This document shows, piece after piece, positions 18,431 through 26,180 of a stretch of 64,000 nucleotides of DNA. The DNA is from Acinetobacter zhairuonensis. Lineage in GTDB: Bacteria > Pseudomonadota > Gammaproteobacteria > Pseudomonadales > Moraxellaceae. How positions within the stretch are numbered: the first letter of the stretch is position 1; each line of letters opens with the position of its first letter. The position numbers and the translations under genes were made by a program. Below the pieces are notes generated by a model. That model did not search any database. It was not told the origin of the DNA and saw nothing but the letters and a program-made list of their open reading frames with translations. Location: positions 1-64,000 of the forward strand of contig NZ_JAKVIM010000014.1 in assembly GCF_022601715.1 (NCBI RefSeq), given 5' to 3'.

Positions 18431-18916
18431 TTGACTTTATGAATTGACTCATGACTGGATTATCAGTTGTGGGTCAATGCATTGTTTTACTGATAGATTT
18501 TGTAGTGTATTGGTAATGAAAAAAAGCTGAATCTGCATTGCAATAAATGACATCTACATGAATTTAAAAAATAATAATCTAAGGTTTTAGAGTTTATATA
18601 TTTTTATAAAATATAAATATTTAAAGTGTCTGCATTTTAACTATCTTGTATCACCTTTATCTATATTTAAGTCTTAGTAGAATTCCATAATCAATAGTCT
18701 AAAAGATAACAATTTTCAGTTAGATTTTTATATCTTATGTTTTAATATATTGTTTTGTATCTTAAGTTTCATTTAAGTAGATGTAAATTGTATAAGTATC
18801 TAAATATTAATAATATAATTTATTTCTGTGACTGGTGTTGTCACGAAATTGTCATAAAGATTTAAGTAATTTTTAAGTTTCAAAACTTATTTTTAAATGA
18901 ATCAATTTATGGCGAG
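18431..18916. other. very AT-rich 486-bp intergenic region
   Basis: Holds a G-U-tolerant hairpin just after the GMC gene (ATTGACTCATGACTG at 18443-18457 with CAGTTGTGGGTCAAT at 18464-18478), a likely transcript end. From about 18540 to 18910 the sequence is extremely AT-rich with runs such as TATATATTTTTATAAAATA, and no ORF. Such DNA upstream of an accessory operon suits H-NS binding; no clear sigma-70 promoter could be singled out. Confidence 0.6.
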
Positions 18917-19678
18917 ATGACTATGACTACATTCATCTTTGGGAAAAATTTTTCAACTACATTCAGTGGTCTGAACTATTATAAAAATCATAAAATTTAT
19001 GAAAATTCTGTATTAAAACTAGAATATTTGAATGAAGTACACGACCAAAAAACTTACCGAGTTGTGTCTCATCAAAAAAATATGATGCTGCACATTCATG
19101 CTGCGAAAGAAGATCAAGCCGAGCGCAAACAGGTAGAAGCTTTTATCAGTACCAAGTATCAGGAAATGCACAAAGCCACCTTGTCACATTTTTCTTCCAC
19201 TTTATTTGTGGGGGAATTTAAGCATCAAACTCAAGTGGCGATTGGTATTGAGACCCTGAAATCTCATCAGGCATTTTTGGAACAGTATCTGGTACAGCCG
19301 ATTGAACAAACCCTGAAAAAAATGATTCAGCGTGATGTAGCACGCGAAAAGATTGTTGAAATTGGCAACCTTGCCTCTCAGAACATGGAATACGCCAAAA
19401 TGATCGTGGCATTTTTGGTGTTCTATCTCACGGTAGCAGAAGTGGAGTGGGCAGTGTGTACGGGCACGATCGCCGTGCGTTATGTGCTACAGCAAATGGG
19501 GCTGCATTTTCAAGTTCTTGAGAAAGCAAACCCTGAAGTACTGGGTGAAGCGCAAAAACAATGGGGTAACTACTACCAGCAAAAACCTTTGGTGTTGGCG
19601 ATTAATGTTGCAGATGCTTTAGCTGTGACTCAACAACATTATGATTTTAAGATTAATCATGCTGCAATCAGTGGGTGA
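18917..19678 (+). CDS. thermostable hemolysin-family protein with LuxI/GNAT-like features
   Basis: 253 aa; a second ATG at 18923 is possible. I place it in the thermostable-hemolysin (delta-VPH, PF12261) family from its overall pattern and its operon partners. The segment VEIGNLASQNMEYAKMIVAF at about 140-160, followed by an RYVLQQMGLHFQVL segment and a GNYYQQKP segment, resembles the core of acyl-homoserine-lactone synthases and other GNAT-like N-acyltransferases. No signal peptide is apparent, which argues against a secreted toxin. Its stop overlaps the start region of the acyl ligase, so the two are co-translated. Inferred role: transfer of an activated acyl group to an amine. Confidence 0.6.
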   Translation: MTMTTFIFGKNFSTTFSGLNYYKNHKIYENSVLKLEYLNEVHDQKTYRVVSHQKNMMLHIHAAKEDQAERKQVEAFISTKYQEMHKATLSHFSSTLFVGEFKHQTQVAIGIETLKSHQAFLEQYLVQPIEQTLKKMIQRDVAREKIVEIGNLASQNMEYAKMIVAFLVFYLTVAEVEWAVCTGTIAVRYVLQQMGLHFQVLEKANPEVLGEAQKQWGNYYQQKPLVLAINVADALAVTQQHYDFKINHAAISG

Positions 19679-19683
19679 AGGGT

Positions 19684-21207
19684 ATGAATCAACTGTTCAA
19701 TGTCATTGCCGCATACGCGAAGCAAAGCCCTAAACGTGAAGCGATAGTGACTGAAGCGCGCAGCGTCACTTATGCAGAGCTGGATCATGCGGTAGAACTT
19801 TTAAGCAAAGAACTTGTTCAGTTAAAGACGCAGAAACTCGCGATCTGGGGCATGAACAGTATTGATTGGGTGTTGATTGATTTAGCCGCTAAAAAGGCAG
19901 GGATTACCGTGATCCCAATTCCTTTATTTTTTAGTGCGCAACAGATTTTACATTTACTCCAAGACAGTGCGGTCGATACGATTTTTATGGCGGATGTCAA
20001 TCTCACCATTTCAGCGTATCACCTTGATTGTGTGGCACAAAATCATACATGGTTGCATAGCTTGAGTGAGCAAGGGCGTATTCAACAGTTGTTGGCTGCC
20101 GAACAGGCTATAGGCACGTTTATCCGTTTAAATGTCGCTGCATCCGCGATAACAGATTCCGTAATACCTGCAAAGATTACCTATACCTCAGGCAGTACGG
20201 GCACGCCCAAAGGGGTATGTTTGGCGGAAGCAACCATTCAATCGATTACTGAATCCCTGAGCTCAGCATTACAGTCCAGCCAGTTGGGACGACATTTATG
20301 TCTAATTCCATTTGCGACCTTACTGGAAAATATTGCAGGCATTTATGTTGCGTTGAATATGGGACGTTCAATTGTAGTAGGCAATGTCAGCCAGTTTGGA
20401 CTGGTGTCAAATCATGAGTTTAAGGTGGAACACTTTGCAGCAACCGTGCAGCAGTATCAGATTCAGAGCGTGATTTTATTGCCACAAATGCTCAAAGCAA
20501 TGGTGGAATATATTCAGCAATGTGGTGCTCAAGCTTTTACAAGTTTGAAGTTCATTGCAGTTGGCGGTGGCAAGGTATCAACCGATTTGCTGTTGCAGTC
20601 ACTACAGTTGAACTTACCCGTTTATGAAGGTTATGGACTTTCAGAATGTGCTTCTGTGGTCAGTCTGAATTTGCCCAATGCCAGAAAAATTGGCAGCGTT
20701 GGCAAGCCTTTGGCGCATGTGGATGTGAAAATTGCAGAAAATGGTGAAGTGGTCGTTCGTGGCAATGCCATGCAAGGCTATCTCAATCAAGAGGCCGTTG
20801 ATCCGCTGATACATACAGGGGATGCAGGCTTCTTTGATGAAGAGGGTTATCTGTTTATTACGGGGCGGATTAAGCAAATTATTGTCAGCAGTTTTGGGCG
20901 CAATATCTCCCCTGAATGGGTGGAATCCAATGGTTCTAGTGAGCCAGAAATCAACCAAATTGCGATTTTTGGTGAAGCACAACCTTATCTTTCTGCCGTA
21001 ATTTATGCCAAAGACAATGTCTCGAATGGCATGTTGCAGCAAGCGGTACAAAAAGCCAATGATCGCATGCCTGACTATGCCCAAATTAAGCAATGGTATC
21101 GATCTACCGAGCCATTTTCACTGAATAATCAGATGCTAACCGATAACGGGAAATTGAGACGCAACGAAATTAAAAAGCACTTTGGGCAGTATTTATCGCT
21201 TCATTAA
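19684..21207 (+). CDS. AMP-dependent acyl-CoA ligase/synthetase
   Basis: 507 aa from the ATG at 19684; a GTG at 19675, overlapping the upstream stop as GTGA, would add three residues. ANL-family motifs: phosphate loop ITYTSGSTGTPKGVCL (about 163-178), YEGYGLSECASVVSLN, and HTGDAGFFDEEGYLFITGRIKQIIVSS with the hinge; the C-terminal catalytic lysine region is NGKLRRNEIKK. Closest in style to long-chain acyl-CoA synthetases of the AMP-binding family. It would activate a fatty or other carboxylic acid for the upstream GNAT-like protein. No acyl-carrier protein gene is present in the operon. Confidence 0.8.
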   Translation: MNQLFNVIAAYAKQSPKREAIVTEARSVTYAELDHAVELLSKELVQLKTQKLAIWGMNSIDWVLIDLAAKKAGITVIPIPLFFSAQQILHLLQDSAVDTIFMADVNLTISAYHLDCVAQNHTWLHSLSEQGRIQQLLAAEQAIGTFIRLNVAASAITDSVIPAKITYTSGSTGTPKGVCLAEATIQSITESLSSALQSSQLGRHLCLIPFATLLENIAGIYVALNMGRSIVVGNVSQFGLVSNHEFKVEHFAATVQQYQIQSVILLPQMLKAMVEYIQQCGAQAFTSLKFIAVGGGKVSTDLLLQSLQLNLPVYEGYGLSECASVVSLNLPNARKIGSVGKPLAHVDVKIAENGEVVVRGNAMQGYLNQEAVDPLIHTGDAGFFDEEGYLFITGRIKQIIVSSFGRNISPEWVESNGSSEPEINQIAIFGEAQPYLSAVIYAKDNVSNGMLQQAVQKANDRMPDYAQIKQWYRSTEPFSLNNQMLTDNGKLRRNEIKKHFGQYLSLH

Positions 21208-21297
21208 GCTGTCGTTCAGCAACGTAAGCGATAGTCGTAATAAGACCTGAAGATTTAATTTCAAAGCATAAAATTTCACTAAATAGTGAGTAAAGAT

Positions 21298-22176
21298 ATG
21301 AATATTGAACAATCCGTATTTGACCTTGAACATAGCCACAGCTATCCAGTTTCAAATCATGCAGAAATCAAGCATACCTTGCGTGAACAGGGTTGGATTC
21401 TTCTCAGACATCAAGATTATGACGTGCAACGTTTTAGTGAGTTCATGACTGCTTTATGCCAAAAGCTGACTTATGACCCTGCTCGGGAAAATATCACGCA
21501 ACAATCCCAAAAAGTGGATGCAGGCACTCAGGCAGTAGGACTGCATATTGAAAATGGCACCACGCCTTTGCCGCCCGATATTATTGCCTTTTTTAGTGAA
21601 GTCAGTGCATCTCAAGGTTCACAAACCACAGTGTGTGATGGGCATGCGGTATATAACAGCTTATCTGAGCCGTTAAAACAAAAATTTGCAGCGCCGATGA
21701 CCATTAGTCGTTATTTGCCGAAACAGATTTGGCAGAAATATGTGGCAACTGCTTTCAATATTGTTCAAGCCGATACCGTGACTTGGGAAGATTTGAACAA
21801 GTTTATTCAGATGATCCCAGGACAAGCGATTTGTCCTGCACATGAGGGCGGGGTGGAATATCATCTGCAAATGAACATGATTCGCCATGATAATTTGAAA
21901 GGTGTGCCTGCATTTGCCAATACCATTTTAGGACCATCCTACAATTATCAAAAACCCAAATTCACTTTTGCAGATGGCAGTGAAATTAGTCAGGAACTGA
22001 TTACTGAACTGGCGGAACTTTGCGAACAGCATACACAAGAAATTGACTGGCAAGATGGTGATGTGGCGATTATCGACAACAAACGTTTGATGCATGGTCG
22101 ACGTGAAATTTTAGTGCCACTTGAGCAGCGTAAACTCTATATCAGTATGGGTTTAGGATTGAACGAAACATTTTAA
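21298..22176 (+). CDS. TauD/TfdA-family Fe(II)/2-oxoglutarate-dependent dioxygenase
   Basis: 292 aa from the ATG at 21298. The likely facial triad is His83 and Glu85 (GLHIENGT) with His266 (DNKRLMHGRRE), the H-x-E...H form seen in clavaminate-synthase-like members; an Arg at 268-269 or 278 could bind 2-oxoglutarate. It would hydroxylate, desaturate or otherwise oxidise the acyl or amine part of the operon's product. It follows the ligase by 90 bp and precedes an SDR by 36 bp. Substrate unknown. Confidence 0.8.
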   Translation: MNIEQSVFDLEHSHSYPVSNHAEIKHTLREQGWILLRHQDYDVQRFSEFMTALCQKLTYDPARENITQQSQKVDAGTQAVGLHIENGTTPLPPDIIAFFSEVSASQGSQTTVCDGHAVYNSLSEPLKQKFAAPMTISRYLPKQIWQKYVATAFNIVQADTVTWEDLNKFIQMIPGQAICPAHEGGVEYHLQMNMIRHDNLKGVPAFANTILGPSYNYQKPKFTFADGSEISQELITELAELCEQHTQEIDWQDGDVAIIDNKRLMHGRREILVPLEQRKLYISMGLGLNETF

Positions 22177-22212
22177 GCACTCAGTCTGAATAAAATGAGA
22201 AGGAATAGGGTT

Positions 22213-23037
22213 ATGTCAAATTTAACTGCGGTGATTGTGGGGGCAACAGGTGGTATTGGTAAAGCCATCGTTGAAAACTTATGTAAAAACAATGTGAATG
22301 TGGTGCTGGTAGCACGTAATCCTGAAGCATTGCAGACCATGCAGACTGAACTGAAAAGACAGTTTCCGCAGCTGCAACTGCAAAGCCTGTGTTGTGATTT
22401 GAGCGATGCCGAGAGTCGTGAGCAATTTATCCAAGCATTAACGCAGCAAAATATTCGCATCAATTATTATATTAACAATGCAGGAGTGAATGATTTTTCT
22501 TTGTTCAGCCATCAATCCAGTGGAGCCATTGAACAGATGATGCTGATTAACGTGGTTTATCCATTGCAATTGATTCAGCAGATTATTCCTTTGATGTCTA
22601 AAACAGCACCGAGCCAAATTATTAATATGGGCTCGACTTTTGGCAGCATTGGTTACCCCGGTTATGTCAGTTACTGTGCCAGTAAATTTGCCTTACGCGG
22701 TGCAACCGAAGCTTTGGCACGTGAATATTCAAATTCAACGATTCAGTTTAAATATTTCTCGCCACGGGCAACCGATACGGCCATGAACAGTCCGGTGGTG
22801 GTAGAAATGAATGCCAAACTGGGTGTGAAAATGGACAGTCCTGCTTTTGTGGCTGAAGAGCTGTATCAATTTATGCAAAACGACAAGTTGTACTATCAAG
22901 TGGGCTATCCTGAAAAAATCTTTGTTAAAGTGAATCAGGTACTTCCGAATGTGGTATCGAATTCGATTCAAAAGGACATTGATAAAATTCAGCGTTTTGC
23001 AGAGTTGAATCATCCCAAAATCACCACGGTTTCATAA
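22213..23037 (+). CDS. short-chain dehydrogenase/reductase
   Basis: 274 aa from the ATG at 22213, with AAGGA about 8 nt upstream; the ATG at 22195 lies before that site and is less likely. Classical SDR: cofactor motif VGATGGIGKAIVENL (about 9-23), NNAG near 89, catalytic Ser near 142 and YVSYCASKFALRG (Tyr-x-x-x-Lys) near 155. It likely interconverts a ketone and an alcohol as the last encoded step of the four-gene operon. Confidence 0.82.
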   Translation: MSNLTAVIVGATGGIGKAIVENLCKNNVNVVLVARNPEALQTMQTELKRQFPQLQLQSLCCDLSDAESREQFIQALTQQNIRINYYINNAGVNDFSLFSHQSSGAIEQMMLINVVYPLQLIQQIIPLMSKTAPSQIINMGSTFGSIGYPGYVSYCASKFALRGATEALAREYSNSTIQFKYFSPRATDTAMNSPVVVEMNAKLGVKMDSPAFVAEELYQFMQNDKLYYQVGYPEKIFVKVNQVLPNVVSNSIQKDIDKIQRFAELNHPKITTVS

Positions 23038-23394
23038 ATAGTGCTGTAGTAATAGGACAGCTATATTTTGGCAAGTAAGAGCCTTAAGGGGTTTGTAACA
23101 ACTGATTGAGTTTATTTGGCATTCCTGAATATTGGCGGCTTAGGAGACATTGTGATGCTCGATAGTGTCAACGCTGAAAATGCATGTGGAGTTCTACATC
23201 GTCTAGTGTCTTTTTAGTTCTTGAAATCTGAACTTTCATAAAGTCTGAAGGTATTGCTCCATACAATTTATGGATCGGTTTGCGCAACTCAGCCATGTAA
23301 AAAGTAAAATAACGGAATTGTAATTTTCAAGTCATGCTCCTGTTGGCAACACAGTTCTATTCTAAGATTAAGTTAACAGAGTAGGTATATTGAA
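23038..23394. other. 357-bp intergenic region
   Basis: No ORF with a credible ribosome site, no strong hairpin with T-tract. It separates the four-gene operon from decayed sequence. Confidence 0.5.
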
Positions 23395-23694
23395 ATGAAA
23401 ATGTTAAGCAAACTTATTTTGGTCTTATCATTTGCGCTAACTACTAGTTTAAGTTATGCCGATGGTGGTTTGATTTTCTTAGAGAAAAATCAAGAACGTA
23501 ATGTAGCGGTACAAGCAAATGATGCTAACAGTAATTTAAAATGTTTCGATACCCAAAAAAGATCGTAAAAAGATGCGATCAATGATCTGGTTTCATGCAC
23601 GACTATTACTTTAGCTGCGGTAAGCTGGAGAAATCGCATCTTCTGTCATCAGCGTGAAGTTAGTCATTGTTACAGGAAAAACGTATTCACTTAA
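23395..23694 (+). pseudogene. secreted-protein gene broken by an in-frame stop
   Basis: ATG at 23395 opens a 57-codon frame with a convincing signal peptide (MKMLSKLILVLSFALTTSLS, cleaved after YA) and a mature part starting DGGLIFLEKNQERNVAVQA. It ends at TAA 23566-23568. The same frame then runs open for 41 further codons (KDAINDLVSCTTITLAAVSW...) to TAA at 23692-23694, with peptide composition like a continuation of the same protein. I read this as a single exported protein interrupted by a nonsense mutation and probably decayed at its end. The short peptide could alternatively be the real product. Confidence 0.45.
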
Positions 23695-24134
23695 GTATCT
23701 CAAGAGTTGAGTAAGTGCAGAATAAATGGTCAAAATTCACAAGTTGTAGGCTAAGGTGATTGTAAAAGCTGTTTTAGTTTATCTTGCTGACCAAAATAAT
23801 TGGCAAACTCATCGGTAGTTCGGGCTCCGTTGAGCTTTGCCATTTGGTCATTATCAATCTCATGAGTTAATTGGCTTTGCCTCCTCATCTTTAACGATGA
23901 TACTCATTTACGCGCTATGTCCTTTATTGTCATGTAGGCAAGGATTGGATTGATGAGCCAATAAAGTATAAACAACAACTGTATGTCTATCATAAGTCAC
24001 TAAAGCACATTCTTATCCAGCATGAATATTGGGCTTAGATAAAAAATGAGTGATCTTTAGAGAGCTGTGCTTTTAAATTTTAAAGCACGAGAAGCATCGG
24101 ACAGCGAGCGCTGTACCCGATGCTCAAAATTCAA
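23695..24134. other. 440-bp decayed region with a remnant ORF
   Basis: The only frame worth noting is 23751-23888 on the minus strand, 45 codons from an ATG: MRRQSQLTHEID... to a TAG. Its amino-acid pattern (DNDQMAKLNGARTTDEFANY) looks coding, but the frame upstream is broken, so I take it as the C-terminal remnant of a lost gene of unknown family. Directly before mdcY lies AAAGCACGAGAAGCATCGG...CCGATGCTC, a possible hairpin serving as mdcY terminator. Confidence 0.35.
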
Positions 24135-24809
24135 TTAGGATTTAGGTTGCAGACTTTCAATGGTTGATATGAAGTCGGTAAATTTCTCTCCCTGAATCAC
24201 CACATGCGCTTTCAGTTGCGCTTCAGCCTGTTGTTCATCTCCAGCAAAAATGGCTTCTAAAATTGCGTTATGTTCTGAAAATGAATTGTTCATTCGGTTA
24301 TTCACACGCAATTGCAAACGACGATACGGATGCAAACGCTTATGCAAGGTACAAGCTTGTTCAATTAAGAAGGCATTATGGCTGGCTTGGTAAATCGCAA
24401 AGTGAAATAAACGATTCGCTTCATAATAATTTTCTGAGTCATTTTGATTGAGATAGTCCTGACACAGCTGATGCAAGCGTTGTAATTCTAACTTTTCTTC
24501 AGGCTGAATGCGTCGTGCAGCTAGACGACCGCACATGGCTTCCAGTTCAGCCATCACTTCAAACATTTCACATAAAGTCAGTGGGTTAATGGTTGGAATA
24601 ATTGCACCACGACGCGGGCGAATTTCCACCAAACCTTCTGCTGCGAGTAGTTTTAATGCCTCACGAATAGGCGTGCGAGAAGCGCCATAGCGTTCACACA
24701 GCTCTTGTTCATCGAGTTTGGTTCCCGGTAAGTAGAAACCGTAAATAATATCGTCCTCTAATTTTTTACTAATTTGAATAGAAAGAGGGAGTTCCGCAAT
24801 AGAGTTCAT
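24135..24809 (-). CDS. mdcY: GntR/FadR-family repressor of malonate genes
   Basis: 224 aa. N-terminal GntR winged HTH (about 10-75: LDEQELCERYGASRTPIREALKLLAAEGLVEIRPRRG) and C-terminal FCD ligand domain (about 85-215) with His/Asp metal-ligand positions. It is divergent from mdcL, matching the Acinetobacter mdcY-LMACDEGBH arrangement, in which MdcY represses and malonate relieves repression. Two inverted repeats of TTGTAC/GTACAA type lie in the shared 125-bp gap. Confidence 0.92.
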   Translation of the reverse strand: MNSIAELPLSIQISKKLEDDIIYGFYLPGTKLDEQELCERYGASRTPIREALKLLAAEGLVEIRPRRGAIIPTINPLTLCEMFEVMAELEAMCGRLAARRIQPEEKLELQRLHQLCQDYLNQNDSENYYEANRLFHFAIYQASHNAFLIEQACTLHKRLHPYRRLQLRVNNRMNNSFSEHNAILEAIFAGDEQQAEAQLKAHVVIQGEKFTDFISTIESLQPKS

Positions 24810-24822
24810 ACATCACCAAAAA

Positions 24823-24834
24823 ATTGTATACAAT
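24823..24834. promoter_or_regulatory. MdcY operator 1
   Basis: ATTGTATACAAT, a perfect 12-bp palindrome 13 bp upstream of the mdcY start. It fits the palindromic TTGTA-TACAA operators of MdcY-type GntR proteins and would mediate self-repression. Confidence 0.75.
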
Positions 24835-24848
24835 TTATGTTTATTTGA

Positions 24849-24864
24849 GTACAAAGCATTGTAC
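24849..24864. promoter_or_regulatory. MdcY operator 2
   Basis: GTACAA-AGCA-TTGTAC, a perfect 6-bp inverted repeat with a 4-bp centre. Its right half is the same sequence as the predicted -35 box of the mdc promoter, so binding would block RNA polymerase. Confidence 0.7.
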
Positions 24865-24887
24865 ACTGAATACAGATAAGCTATAAC
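24859..24887 (+). promoter_or_regulatory. sigma-70 promoter of the mdc operon
   Basis: TTGTAC (24859-24864), a 17-bp spacer and TATAAC (24882-24887), about 48 bp before the mdcL start codon. Overlap with operator 2 supports both calls. Confidence 0.6.
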
Positions 24888-24934
24888 TATACCAAATTAT
24901 TAGAAGCACAGCATGATCCAGGGAGGATTCAGCG

Positions 24935-25336
24935 ATGATTATTTACGGAACAGCCATACTGGCAGTCTGCCATCTACTCGGTGTTTATCTTGGAAATATT
25001 CTAGGTATGGCACTCGGCGTTAAAGCCAATGTTGGTGGTGTGGCAATTGCCATGATTTTACTCATTATTTCGAAGGAGCTTTTAGCAAAACGCGGACATT
25101 TGCCACAAGTCACTCAGTTCGGTGTGTTGTATTGGTCAGGGATGTACATTCCAATCGTAGTTGCCATGTCGGCAGGGCAGAACGTAGTTGCTGCTTTATC
25201 AGGCGGAATGTTGGGACTGATTGTCTCTGTCGCTTCACTCATTGGTACGGTTCTGGTGATTCGCTGGTTAAACAAATCTAGCGGTGATTATGCAACCTAT
25301 GAATGGGCAACTGAAACAGCAGAAAAAGCAGTCTAA
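24935..25336 (+). CDS. mdcL: malonate transporter subunit MadL
   Basis: 133 aa membrane protein with about four hydrophobic segments (GTAILAVCHLLGVYLGNILG; VGGVAIAMILLIISKELL; GMYIPIVVAMSAGQNVVAAL; LGLIVSVASLIGTVLVIRWL). It forms the sodium-dependent malonate carrier with MadM. GGGAGG precedes the ATG. First gene of the operon, 61 bp before mdcM. Confidence 0.92.
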   Translation: MIIYGTAILAVCHLLGVYLGNILGMALGVKANVGGVAIAMILLIISKELLAKRGHLPQVTQFGVLYWSGMYIPIVVAMSAGQNVVAALSGGMLGLIVSVASLIGTVLVIRWLNKSSGDYATYEWATETAEKAV

Positions 25337-25397
25337 TCGCCAGTCAGGCATGGATACAGAATAAAAACGGTTGGTCGGGTTACAAGGAAGAAACGTA

Positions 25398-26159
25398 ATG
25401 GAAGAAATAGTCACAGTATTGACAAAAAATGCGCTGGTCACAGCGTTGGCAGTAACAGGGTTGATGATGTATGTCTCTCATCTTCTTTCAAAATATTTCA
25501 CTAAAGGCAAACTTCAGAGTTCAGCAATTGCCATCACCATGGGCTTGGTCTTGGCTTACTTTGCTGGTGTATTCACTCAAGGTGAAAAAGGCATTTCTGA
25601 CATCGCAATTTTTGGTGGATTTGCCTTACTCGGTGGAGCAATGCTACGTGACTTGGCGATTGCATCTACCGCATTTGAAGTCGATGTCAAAGAAGTCAAG
25701 AAAGCAGGCAAAGTTGGCATGATCGCGCTGCTGTTAGGCTGTGTGATTCCCTTTGTGATTGGTGCCATGGTGGCTTGGGTCATGGGCTATAGAGATCCAG
25801 CATCTATGACCACCATTGGTGCAGGTGCAATGACCTATATCGTGGGTCCAGTAACAGGAACAGCAGTGGGTGCAAGCTCAGAAGTCATCGCATTGTCGAT
25901 TGCGATCGGTCTGATTAAATCAGTGTTCTTTATGGTTGGAACACCATTACTTGCAAAATTCATGTATTTAAAAAGCCCTCGTTCTGCCATGGTGTTTGGT
26001 GGTTTGGCAGGCACAACCAGTGGTACAGCGGCTGGATTGGCAGGTACAGATGTACGCTTAGTTCCTTATGGTGCTTTAGTTGCAACATTCTATACAGGTT
26101 TGGGGTGTTTACTCGCTCCATCGGTATTTTTCCTCACAATCAATGCCATTTTCGGTTAA
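25398..26159 (+). CDS. mdcM: malonate transporter subunit MadM
   Basis: 253 aa from the ATG at 25398, with AAGGAAG 7 nt upstream. Polytopic, with segments such as ALVTALAVTGLMMYVSHLLS, SAIAITMGLVLAYFAGV and VGMIALLLGCVIPFVIGAMV, plus the glycine-rich FGGLAGTTSGTAAGLAGTD loop. Partner of MdcL in malonate uptake across the inner membrane; followed 21 bp later by mdcA. Confidence 0.92.
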   Translation: MEEIVTVLTKNALVTALAVTGLMMYVSHLLSKYFTKGKLQSSAIAITMGLVLAYFAGVFTQGEKGISDIAIFGGFALLGGAMLRDLAIASTAFEVDVKEVKKAGKVGMIALLLGCVIPFVIGAMVAWVMGYRDPASMTTIGAGAMTYIVGPVTGTAVGASSEVIALSIAIGLIKSVFFMVGTPLLAKFMYLKSPRSAMVFGGLAGTTSGTAAGLAGTDVRLVPYGALVATFYTGLGCLLAPSVFFLTINAIFG

Positions 26160-26180
26160 TCAAAGCATAAAGGTGTCAAC

